From NCBI GenBank assembly GCA_026770025.1, contig JAMXDE010000011.1:1116001-1180000 (forward strand): a DNA stretch of 64,000 bases, read 5' to 3'. The notes beneath the pieces are model-generated. The model saw only the letters and a list, made by a program, of their open reading frames with translations. It made no database searches and had not been told where the DNA came from. Source of the stretch: Craspedostauros australis (lineage: Eukaryota > Bacillariophyta > Bacillariophyceae > Mastogloiales > Achnanthaceae). A program made the position numbers and the translations under genes. Shown here piece after piece: positions 51,453-62,307 of the stretch (positions within the stretch are counted from its first letter, which is position 1; the number at the start of each line of letters is the position of its first letter).

Positions 51453-52642
51453 CGTGTCGTTGCCACCGTGGTGATCGAATGTCTGTTGTTCGGTGTGCGT
51501 GGCCAAATGCAACAGTGAGAGAGTGGAGTCGAATAGAGTGGAGTAAAGCACGATGGAATGTAGGCGGTGGAAAGTCATGTGTTGTGCGCCGTGTGCCGTG
51601 TGGCATGTGTTTCGAATAGCCACAGCAGAGGTTCGACGGAATGTGTGATGTGATGTGATGTGACGATGTGATGTGATGTAATGGTGTCCGATGTGACGAT
51701 GTGATGGCGCGATGTTTGCGCGGGGAATGACAAAGACAAAGGAGAGACAGAAACGCAGTCTATGTGAGTATTGGTCAAGCTCCCAATTCAAAATGGCGGT
51801 GCGGTTGTGATGCCAATTTGCAGATGTCATTGTTGCACCATTGCACGATCGCAATCGCATCCACGTCCACATTCATGACCATGACGCGGTATGCACTCAC
51901 AGGAGATGATTGGTCTTGTCTTGGAGTGATCATGTCAGGCTGTCTAATGTCCTTGTTGGTCCGGATGAGGCATTCATCAGTCGACGGTGGCGAGAACGCG
52001 CGGCGCAGAGACATTTGTTGTTCGTTGAGACAAGAGGGCGTTGCAAGAAGGAGGCACATTGAAGGCATTGTTGTTGTTGGTGAGAGAGAAATGTTGCATC
52101 CATTGTTCGATGGCGCCAAAATGGGAATGTCGGACGCCATTGTGCACAAAATTCCAACCCGACGACATGATGACATGGCGATCGCAGCTGCTCTCAAACA
52201 GCGAACGACTGATCAATCGATCGATCGGCGACGATGGTCCGCCAACCAAGAAGGGAAGCCACCAGTGGGAGCCCATTTCGTGCGAGTATTGTGAGCGAGA
52301 TTTGGCGTGGGATGGTGATGGGCGAACTCAAATTGAGTTCGACGGAGTGTGCGACTTTTTTCAATTATGGTGGGTTGTCACGATTGCACCCACACACAAT
52401 TCATTTAGAGAGTTTTGTGGAGTGGATGCCAATCCATGAATCCCACCAAGCGCAACGGTCACGATCTCCACTTTTTTCTCGGTGCGAAACTTGGGGGACG
52501 GGATCGATCACCCACTTGTGCATGTCGCTGTCACCACTTTTGTTGCTGTTGTTATCGTGGCTGCGACCGCCATTCTTGTGGCCGCTATCGTCGTTCCGAG
52601 TTGTTCGTGTTGTTGCGATGCTGCTGCGCCGTTGATGTGCGA
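51453..52642. other. Upstream of the DUF6824 gene, no confident gene
   Basis: A plus-strand open stretch at about 52100-52440 contains several Cys pairs (KCCIHC, CRTPLC, CEYC) and reads mildly protein-like, but no start, splice site or family supports it. The rest is repeat-rich leader and unassigned sequence. Confidence 0.4.
51640..51710 (-). repeat. CATCA-type pentamer repeat in DUF6824 leader
   Basis: The plus strand reads repeated GTGAT units, so the sense leader carries repeated ATCAC/CATCA. The unit is the same as in the derlin leader. Confidence 0.75.
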
Positions 52643-52882
52643 ATGAGTGTCACCGCAACCATCATGAAGGGGGCCGGACTTCTCATCGTCACCACCGTCG
52701 GTGGTATCGCCTCTGCATTCGTGGGTGCTGCTGGCCGGTTGCCACCCAGGCAGGGAAGGGACCTTGTGAATGTTCACATGCGCGCCCTGCGTGCAGAGAA
52801 ACCTCTCACCTCCCCACCAACATGGATCCATCAACGGCTCCGAGACATGGGCAGCCACCTTCCTTCCGTGGCTTCTTTCTGA
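52643..52882 (+). CDS. Small putative plastid-targeted protein
   Basis: A 79-codon ORF starts MSVTATIMKGAGLLIVTTVG and continues GIASAFVGAAGRLPPRQGRD. The hydrophobic run followed by ASAF-VG is what a secondary-plastid import signal looks like, and the codons in this part favour C or G at third positions. A second in-frame ATG seven codons on gives an equally good signal peptide. The remainder (VHMRALRAEKPLTSPPTWI..., ending SVASF) has no recognised family, and the 3' part could continue by splicing that I cannot see. Unlike most genes here, its leader is not A/C-rich. Confidence 0.4.
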   Translation: MSVTATIMKGAGLLIVTTVGGIASAFVGAAGRLPPRQGRDLVNVHMRALRAEKPLTSPPTWIHQRLRDMGSHLPSVASF

Positions 52883-54859
52883 TGCGGACGGCGACGGTGC
52901 AGCATTGAACATGGTCGGAGATGTGATGACCACATGCAGCCACGGCGGCGACGGCGTACTGGCGAGGCAGATTTGAATTGCTCAGAGTGTGCCCCATGCC
53001 GCATGTGAAGCGTGTGCCAAACCAACCACCCCGGCCGCAGTGCGGGCCTTCGTCATTTGGTGGATCGCGTCGTGTTCAACGCGCCGTGTTGCTCTCGCTT
53101 GTATTCGCCATATCTTCTTGCCTCAGCTGCATCACACACGCATACACGCATACACGCATACACGCGCGCACCACAACGACAACGAGAAACGATCCGAAAA
53201 GGGTGCGATTATGGAGCATTCAGCCGACCGCCGCTCAAACAACATGGCGAAGCGGAGTGGATATCACATGTTGCTTACCGTACTATTATGGGTTCGTTCG
53301 TTTGTTTTGTATGCTCGATTCCCTTGCTTCGGTCGTTACAATAGCAGCTCTTGATTTCAATGCAATTGTTGGTGCTGATGGCAGTGATGATTGCGATTGC
53401 GATTGCGATTGTTGGTGTGCGCGGTTTGTGATCACTTGGGAATGCCTTGGTTGCCTTCACGGTTTTGTCAATGTGGATTCTGTGTCCGTTGTGACAACAA
53501 CCGAAGTGCCAACAAGAGACGAAACCTGAGATGGGTTGAAAACATGGCAGCATGATGCCACAGAGCGAGGCATGGCGAAAGCAGTGCAGCGGCAGCACAT
53601 CATGAAGGTGTGAACATTGCCAGACATGGCAAGAGAGGCCGTTGGAGGTGGTGTCAACTGTCGTGGAGGACTCTGTGTGCCAAACCCAAATTGAACCAGC
53701 ACAGCATTGACCATGGTGATAGCAGTGGCGGAGGTAGTGGAGATGGCGATGGAGATCGACAGTGAGGCTGACAGAGGCGGCTGCTTCAAACCCAGATGTG
53801 ACAGCAAGAGCAACAGCAACAACGACGGCGACATCACAATGGCCATCTCTGTACACCAAAGCGCGCGCAAACTGCGATGCAGAATATTACGCAGAAGCTT
53901 CACGCTTTTGGTTCGATTCAAAATTGTGCTCCCTTGTAGTTGTATGGTGTGGTTTGTAGGATGCTGATCGCTCCCCTCGTCAGTGTCCAATTTTGTGTGG
54001 GAGGCCAGATTTTGTCGTTTCGAACCGTGTGGGAAGTTGCAACCAGCGAGTCTTGTGAGTCCAGGTCACGTCATGGGCGAATCGCGATGACTTCTCTTCG
54101 GACGCGTCCGGAGAACACAGAACAAGCTTCAAAGGCGTCAACACAAAACACACATGGTGTTGAAGAAGTTGCTTCTGCGTGTTTGTATTCACGAAACTTG
54201 TCCCAGGCATCATCGCAGGTACGTATAACATAACACGTGCCAAGCAAAAGCATCGGTGAGAAGGCTTGGCGCCATCATCCTCACCGTGTTCTTCTTTGCG
54301 AGAAGGGAGAGCAAGAACGCTCTTGCAACACCAGTGGAGCGCGGCAGAGTAGATGTGCGTGTGAGGCAAGTTCGTAGTCACGTCTCTGCCTCTTGCTTCC
54401 CATCCATAGGCAACCACAGCTGATCGTGAATTGGAGAAACCACAAAGGTGACGTAAATAGGCTCTAACTGGGTACCATCCGATTTCTTCGGAACACGACT
54501 CAGTGGACTACATGTACGCGCAAGAGATGAATCTCCCCAAAACGCAACACGGCGAAGCCACGCACACGAAACAGAAACAACACAATGAACAATGAGCAAC
54601 CAACCGCCAAACAAAACAACCGCAAAGCCGCTCTCGTTGGCACGAAAGAACAAGATGCTGCACAGAGGATGAAGCGGGGTGGTGTCAGCCATCACACGAG
54701 CTGTCCAATTCGTGGCTGCATCCAACTCGTATCATATCTTCCACACATATTCTATATTATATAATAGAATAATAGAATAGTACCAATACGAGTACATAGC
54801 TCGTATAATACATCCGTCCTCTTCCGTCCTCTTCCATCGAACTGACCACAGGTCTGGCC
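52883..54859. other. Unresolved 2-kb interval upstream of FIG4
   Basis: ACACGCAT-type repetition lies at 53127-53167 and a GATTGC tandem at 53382-53411. A possible two-exon small gene is MTSLRTRPENTEQASKASTQ... at 54087-54218, with a strong donor CGCAG|GTACGT, joined to 54410-54451 after a good acceptor (CCATCCATAG|GCA), ending EKPQR-stop. It has 57 codons and no recognised homology, and an opposing minus-strand frame is also open, so I leave it uncalled. The last 100 bases before FIG4 are AT-rich (TATATTATATAATAGAATAA). Confidence 0.4.
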
Positions 54860-57800
54860 ATGGCAAGCCGTCAGAGCAGAGGATCTCGGTTGCAGAAGCT
54901 GAGGGCCCGACCGCAGGAGGAGGATGAGGGTGAACACGAAGAGGGAGGCCACGGAACGCAGGGGGATGGACCACCATCATTCCAACGGAATGGCTCTCAT
55001 GATCCTGCAGCGCACGACGGTTGGGGAACTGACACAACTCACAGCACCCAATCGCAAGGATCGATGAATGGAAGCCAACGAGCATTCCCTGAGCCACCTG
55101 AGCTGAATCCCTACATTGCCAAGCTGGAAAGATTCAAGCTGTATTGCACGGATCTGTTTTACTTCATCGTGGCGCACAATGAGCACAACTCCATGTACAG
55201 GGTGCTGCGGATCGACAGAACGCGGATCGAGTGGCCACCTGATGCCCCATCGGCCAAGAAGGCGCCCCATGCCGGACTGAAGCACAGTCCAAACCCCAGA
55301 GGGGGCAGCCCCAACCGCGCTTCGGCGTCGTCGCAAAGCCAAAGCAGTTATGATGGTGGACCGAAATCGAAGCGATCAGAGAGCCAGACCATTCCAGAAG
55401 CGTCGCACAGAGCAAAGCCAACGATGCGTCCGCTGTCTGACTTCCTCACGGAGGATCCGCACATCTACACGCGGGAAGAGATACAGAAGATGATTGACCC
55501 GACTGGCAGAAGTAGCAGCAGCAGTACCAGCAGCGGTATCGGCATGGGAGGCAGAAGAAACAGAAGGAACAAGATCGGCCAATCATTCGATGAGGAGACC
55601 GGTCTACCAGAACCTGTCGCCAAAGCGTATGGCATCGTCGGCTTCATCCGCTTCCTGGATTGCTACCACCTCACCCTCATCACTCGGCGTGCCAAGGTCG
55701 GAAGCATAGGCGAGAATGGCATTTACACAATCAAGGACACCGAGACATTTCCGATCAAACCATCCGAGAGGGTTCCCGGTCAGGGTGGATTCCACGACAT
55801 CCACGCAGACCCTTCGTCGGTCCTGCTGTCCATGTGGAATCGGGGCAAGCTCAGCGTCGGTCTCGGTGTCAGCAACCCGGAAATGTCGGAATTGCGCTAC
55901 CTGCAGGTCTACCAGGTCGTGGAACTGTCCAAGAACTTCTTCTTCTCCTACACCTACGACCTCACAAGAGGATTGCAGCAGAACTTCCTCGCTTCGTCAT
56001 CGAAGCCATTTCCACCATTGCCGTTCAAGAACATGTACGCATGGAACTACTTCCTCACCAGAGAATTGAAGGCCTGCACGAACTCGCATTCCAGTTTCCA
56101 CTGGATTCTTCCGATCGTACATGGTAAGTGGTAAGGGGCGGTGGGCTGTGCCAATGGTGTTGGCATCGCACTACTCTGTTCTACTACGGTCACTTGCTGG
56201 CTGGCAGTGAATGGCTTTCCTCGCTTTGCATTCTTGTTTCGAGTACATGCATGTGCGCTTTGCGTGTACATGTTCACACCATCTTCGTCTTTTCGCGGAA
56301 CGTGCATCCAACCAAACCAAAACACTACACATATCCTATGCAGAACTTATCCAATTCATTCCAACTCGATTTCGATTCCAATACAATCCGATGCAATACG
56401 ACGTCATATGATGCATGGTAACACAATACAATACGATGCGATCGAGCAGGTGCCTTCATTCAGAGAAAGCTCAATGACTACGGCAGGACCTTGAACGTCA
56501 GCCTTCTGGCGCGCCGATCTCGTCATTTCGCAGGAACTCGGTACCTCAAGCGCGGTGTGAGCGAACGTGGCAAGGTCGCAAACGATGTTGAACACGAGCA
56601 GATCGTCCATGACGAATCCACAGGTATATACTCATCCTATCTCCAGGTGCGCGGGAGTATCCCGACATTCTGGACGCAGGAGAGCAGCGTGACCAACCCA
56701 AAACCTTCCATCGAGCTCAACCACGTCGATCTAACGTACAAAGCAACGCAGATCCATTTCGGGGACCTCATGAAACGGTATGGCAGCCCCATCGTGGTTC
56801 TAGATCTGGTCAAACAAAGCGAAAAGCGGGAGCGCGAAGTGCGGGTTGGCAACGAGTATCGGCATGCCATCGACTACATCAACACGAGCATCGACCCCAA
56901 GCACAAGATTCAATATTGCGCATTGGATTACAGTCACATCAGCAAGCACAGACACTTGGATGTTCGGCAATCGCTCAAGGAGGTGAGCACATGGTCCGTC
57001 AACCAAACCGGATTCTTTTGCTCCGCTCCAAAATGGAAGATCGTCCCAGGCAATCGCATCGAACCTTTCACATCGTATGATCTGGAGCCATCGAAGATGC
57101 TGTCAACGCACTTCGACATCCCTGCCTTCCCCATGGAACAGACCGGTGTCCTGCGAACCAACTGCATCGAGTAAGTCCATACAATAATCAGAGAGGAGAA
57201 AGAATGAGAGAGCCAGAGAGAGGGCGAGCGCTTGCGTTGTCTCCAGTGGGCTTTGTGCTTTGTGCTTTGCTAGAGACACCGACAATGATCACGTCATTTG
57301 GTATCAAAGTGCTCTGCGTATGGTAAAAGGAGAAACCAAACAACGCAAGACATTTTGGGCCAAAGCTAACACTTCTTGCTGCTATTCTTGTCGCCCTTTG
57401 CTGATGCCAACCACAGCTGTTTGGATCGAACGAACGTGGCACAGTTCAGTGCTGGTGTTGAGGCCATGGAACAGCAGCTCGTCGTGATGGGCGTGCGGTC
57501 GAGTGTCAAGCTAGACCCATCCTCCACGATCGTCCGGATACTGATTGATATGTACGTGGACATCGGGGATCACAGTAAGTACTTTGCGTATTCCATCCCA
57601 CATATCAAACGCTGCGCTTTGAAGTTCTTGCGATATCTCGCAGTGCGCATCGCCATTCAACCATGCTCCCCAATCTTCCTGTTGGATTGTGGCCTTTGGT
57701 ACCACGCTGGTGTGCAAGAGTATGGCCGTGTAACAGATCTGTGCGTTCTACTCGTATTGTGTCTCTGTTCATCTTCATTGAATCCATCTTCTCAACCATT

Positions 57801-60800
57801 ACATGATGTCATGGTGTCATAATGTGCGCACATTGGATGCTATCGCATTGCTGTGCTCTATACGCTATTCTCCATGCAACCCTATACACAGTCGCACTTC
57901 AATACGGCGGATCTGAGGCTCACAAGAAGGTGTCTGCAGAACGATCTGAATCGAACATAGCAGGACCAATCGGAAAGGTGAGTTTGATCCGCGTAGATTG
58001 ATACGCTCAACTGTGTCATGTGTGAGCAATGAATACCGTTTGCCGACATACCGATGTCCACAGTCACGAGAAAGCTCTGCTGCTGCACCAACATCCTATT
58101 ACTCAAGTGGGCGCTACATCTGATACATGAGGCGTGCATGGACATGATTGGACAGCCGCGACAACATGGAGTTCGCGCTGCGTGGTTCAGCTTTGGTCTC
58201 ACCCAGCATGTCGCATTTGTACTTGTATGGTATCTATCCAACGGAATTGTTCATGTACACCTCGACCCCAAACCACGCATGCTTTCATCTCATACGCGCA
58301 GCACAATGAATTGCTCACGTCGATCAGACGGTATTACAGCAACGCTTTCAAGGATGATTTGAAGCAGGATGCCATGTAAGTGCGAGCACAAGCCAAGAAA
58401 AGATAAGATAAGATCAGGCCAAGTGTGATGTATTCGTGGTACGAAGAATAGCCTTGAACAAGCACCACGTGTGATTGGCGACTCTGCTCTCACGAGAATG
58501 ATTGATGCATGCTAACCGATCTCACCCTTGCTCAAATACGTCCCGCTGTTGCCGTCTTCTCGTTTCTTCTCCCTCTTGCATGTGCGATGACGCCTTTTGG
58601 AATGCAGGAATCTGTTCCTTGGGTTTTACATTCCCTACATGCACACAACGCCGCTTTGGGAGATGGAGACGGACTATTACCTGCACCTTGGCAAGAAGAG
58701 GTACCAGACGATGAAACTGTTCGAACAGATGTACAATGTTCTGTCGTTAGATAACAACGGCGACGACATGGACGATCCCCAGTACTACAAGGATAGTCAG
58801 AATTTGGTATCCCTGCGCAGCAACGTGCACCGTTCATCGTCGGCAACATCGATACAGACCAGCGATGCCATGTCGGACAGAATGCACAATGTGGCACGGC
58901 AGCTGCATTTAGTCCAACAGAGATGCCAGTCGCAGAAGAGAGAGCTTTCGTCGTGGTGGAAGATCGCCATCAAATCTAACGTTCGACAGCGTCTGTGGAT
59001 GCAACTCGGCGAAGGTCCAGCAGACTCGCAGCTACCGCCCAGGTACGATCGGGTGTACCATCCCGACAAGCTGTCTCAATTTGACCGCTTCTTCGCGAGG
59101 GCCTGGGCCACTCCCGTCCGTGCTGGGCATGCGACGCAGCAAGGCGTACCCGCCGAAGAAGAGGAGCAGGCAAGGTACCGACGTACGTTTGCCGATCCGC
59201 AGACATGGAAGTCCCAAAATGCGTCAGCCTCGCCTTTGCATGGACCGAATCTCCTCTCACCCATGGACGGTGACACGACTGTGGAGCAGTATCTGGCCTT
59301 CAGCAGCCTTGAGTCGAAGAGCGATGGTGCGCCCAGGTTTGCTTCGGACACTGTGCCGCCGAGGGACAAGATGCATTACGGCAGCAGCAACAACGGCGAG
59401 GGCAGTGGCAATGGCATGTCAGGGCAGTATTCAGTAACGAGTGGTAAGTCATGCAGGAAGTGCGCAATGCAAATGTGGCAGTTGCCGATGGTCCTCTGCT
59501 CTGTTTTCTCCTTGCGTTCCGCCGAATGCTATGGGCCATCATTGCATGCGTATATATCGCCAGTTCGAGCCAGTTGCTGTGTTGAAGTCTGTTTCCATTG
59601 ACCAAATCGCGCATCTCACACCACGAGGCATCCTTGCGTCGTTTCTGTATGACAGGGTACAACTATTTGGGCCAGCTGGGCGATCACAACAAACCTGTCC
59701 CAGAGGAGTACAAACGTTACGTCGAACCTCTGGCTGCGTCAAGTTCAAATCCGTTCGCAAACACAGGTGCCATTTACGAATTCAGGGATAGTCTCCACGA
59801 TCTGTCGTTGCATTCAAATGATGTGGATGGAATCCGCGAGGTGAGTACGAGCGTATGTTTCGCAACAGTTACATTTTGGCCACGTCAGTCTTTGGCAAGA
59901 ATGTTCAACGCCGATAGTGACCGTCTTTGTCGCAGCCGCCACATCGCCCAGTCTGCGTGAGCAGGGAAGTCCATGCGAGCATGTCAGTGTCCTAACACTC
60001 GTGTGGATCTACGACCATGGTGGCAAGACATGGCTATCCTCACATCATCTTTCGTCCAATCTCCATTTATTCCTTGCCCAAAATCACAAATGTGACAGCT
60101 TGCGCAATCGGGCTACGTCGGTCGCATAGTCAGCAGTGGCACCTACCGCGGCCTCAACCAGAATACGTCGGCAATTCAGGTGGCGACAGCTATCCAGGAG
60201 CAGCTGGACGCCGCCGAGAACATGTTTAGAAGGGGCGAGTTGAGGGAGACCAACCAAGTACTCGAGGTCGAGCTCCGAAGGCGAGGGATGCTCATGCCTG
60301 GCGTCAAGGCGTCCATCTTGAATGGGCGACGGCGCAATGCTCACTCCTCCAAGGTGTACCGAGACTTCCTGCGCCCTGCCAGCGTGACCTGCGAACGCAG
60401 CGAATTGACGAACGACGAGACGTTGCAGCTGTATGCCACTTTCTCGGGACCGGAGGAGACCCTAAAGACGGAAGATCTGGCATTCCTCATTGGTGAGCGT
60501 GTTCAGCCACCGCATCGCACCAGAACAAGCGAAGTGAATGACCAGCATGAATCAGCATCGACAGACGCGTTGGCAGCACGACGGTTCGGCAATGAGCAGT
60601 CGGATTTCGTGGCAAGAGCGGCGCGGCTGGGTATTCCCATCGCTTCCAATGCGCAAATCCAAGGTTCAAAGCCGCCGGCGCTGTTCGAATCCGCCATGCG
60701 GTCATCCGTACCACCCGGTTTTGAGATGATCAATGACGACATGTACGCAAGGAAGGAGAACAAGTTTGTGGTGTTCAATGGAGCGGGAGTGGACACTTGG

Positions 60801-60893
60801 AGAGGCCCCGTTCCGATGACGAAGACGACTGGAATCGAGACGATGCTGATGGGAACATCGGATGAAAAGGTATTGCCTCGGACGTCGTTCTGA
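54860..60893 (+). CDS. FIG4: FIG4/SAC3 phosphoinositide 5-phosphatase, eight exons
   Basis: Exons are 54860-56123, 56450-57170, 57417-57574, 57892-57977, 58302-58375, 58608-59443, 59656-59840 and 60099-60893. All have GT-AG borders and keep frame to a TGA, giving 1372 aa against about 900 in yeast and animals. The Sac domain includes YGIVGFIRFLDCYHLTLITR, VELSKNFFFSYTYDLTRGLQ, YAWNYFLTRELKAC, GAFIQRKLNDYGRTL, RRSRHFAGTRYLKRGV and VRGSIPTFWTQE. The catalytic RTNCIDCLDRTN (Cys660, Arg666) is assembled across the exon 2/3 junction. ALQYGGSEAHKK and RRYYSNAFKDDLKQDA then lead to LFLGFYIPY. FIG4 removes the 5-phosphate of PI(3,5)P2 and stabilises the PIKfyve/Fab1 kinase on endosome and vacuole membranes. 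The N-terminal 85 residues, a Ser-rich insert near 140-245 and a roughly 500-residue C-terminal part are extra. Confidence 0.96.
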
Positions 60894-61233
60894 TTGTTTG
60901 CATCAGTACGTACGCTAATCATGCCTGCATACTTGTATGGTACTCGCACGTGCATACCATAAGAAGCCATCATCTCTTTGACATGTACTATACAGCGTAT
61001 CATGCGAACAGAGAACGCGCGCATCGGACGAATGGCATACATGGTATCACTTCGTATGTACGTACTGGCAAACTGAGGGTACCGAAGAGCGATGTTAGTA
61101 CCGTATACTATTATCCCAGAGAGTATTAGCGTCAAATTAGCCCGACCCCATCCCATCGCTTCATCCCCAATTCGTCCTGTTCGACCCTGCCATCCTCCAC
61201 CATGTAATATTCTATGGTACCTTCAGTACCGGC
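60894..61233. other. Convergent 3' interval with TACTATTAT element
   Basis: This 340-bp stretch lies between the FIG4 stop and the end of the next gene. It is rich in GTAC-containing words, and TACTATTATC is at 61106-61115. No gene was seen. Confidence 0.5.
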
Positions 61234-62276
61234 TCACACATCAATCCACTTATCGATGCATCCGAACTTATCTTCGTCAAACAAAGCATCCGAGAAGGTC
61301 GTCAATTGTCCATCCTGCCTCCTCATCGCACGGAGCATCCGGAGTTCGCTCTGGTCGAGAGTCGATGCCGACTGCTTGCTCAAAGTCATGCTTCCCTTGG
61401 ATTTGTGATCCCCGTTGGTTCGTAGGTCGCTGAACAAAGAATCCTCCTCCTCGTACTCCTGGAAGGTCTCGGTCCGGATCCCGCTGCCGTCATCCATCCA
61501 TGAATCGTTTTCGTCCATGTTCATCTTGTTCTTGCCGCGGCGGCTCGGCGAGTAAATAACGGAACGCTGACCGCTACCACCTGGGCTGCTGGGCATCTCG
61601 ATCTTGCTCGGAATTCGGCGGACGAGAGCAAAGTCATCCTCCAAGAACTTCTTGAACTCCTTGTAGTTATCCTTGTGCTGCGAATCCAGGCTGTCCACGA
61701 TGGACGGATCCCGTTGCACTGCGCTCGTCGTGGTTTGGCGCTCCAACGATAGGAATTCGTTCTCTTGAAATTCTTCCCGCTTGAGCATGCTCGTGGATTT
61801 GGTGCGCTTCACCGCGGGGCTGCCGTTTGGCCCGAGATTGCTCCTTGAGTCGTCTAGCAAGGATCGCTCGCGAGTCTTCAGCGTGAATTCCGATTTGCAC
61901 CGTTCGACGGCATGCGCCTCCGGGAGGGAGTTCGCGGCCATCTCATGCGCGCGGTTCAATGCTGCGAGCACCGAGCTGTTGCGTGAGAATCGAGCTGCGC
62001 TGTTTGATTTTCCCTTGTTCTCGATGAGCGCAGCAGCAGCATTGACGGCCGCTGCCGCGTCCTTCGAAGGCTCCTCCGCGCCGGTGTTGACCTTGTCCGA
62101 GCCAGTCTCGGACTGATCGTCACGGATCATGATGGGAATGCTATTGACGTTGAGTTCCGGCTCCGTTGGTTGGCTGGAGCCCTGCGATTGTGGGCGCTTC
62201 GATGCAAACACCTTTTGGAATGAGAATGAGACGTTGCGTTTCTTCGACGAGCGCGCACTCGCTGTTTTCTGCTGCT

Positions 62277-62307
<31 letters not shown>

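Noticed and set aside
51640-51710. GTGAT-type tandem repeats as a CRISPR array or telomere-like sequence.
   Set aside because: Units are 5 bases without unique spacers, and the locus is a gene leader in a eukaryotic genome.
54087-54451. Small two-exon gene candidate.
   Set aside because: Splice consensus is good, but there are only 57 codons with no homology, and a minus-strand frame across the same bases looks equally protein-like. Recorded in the interval note only.
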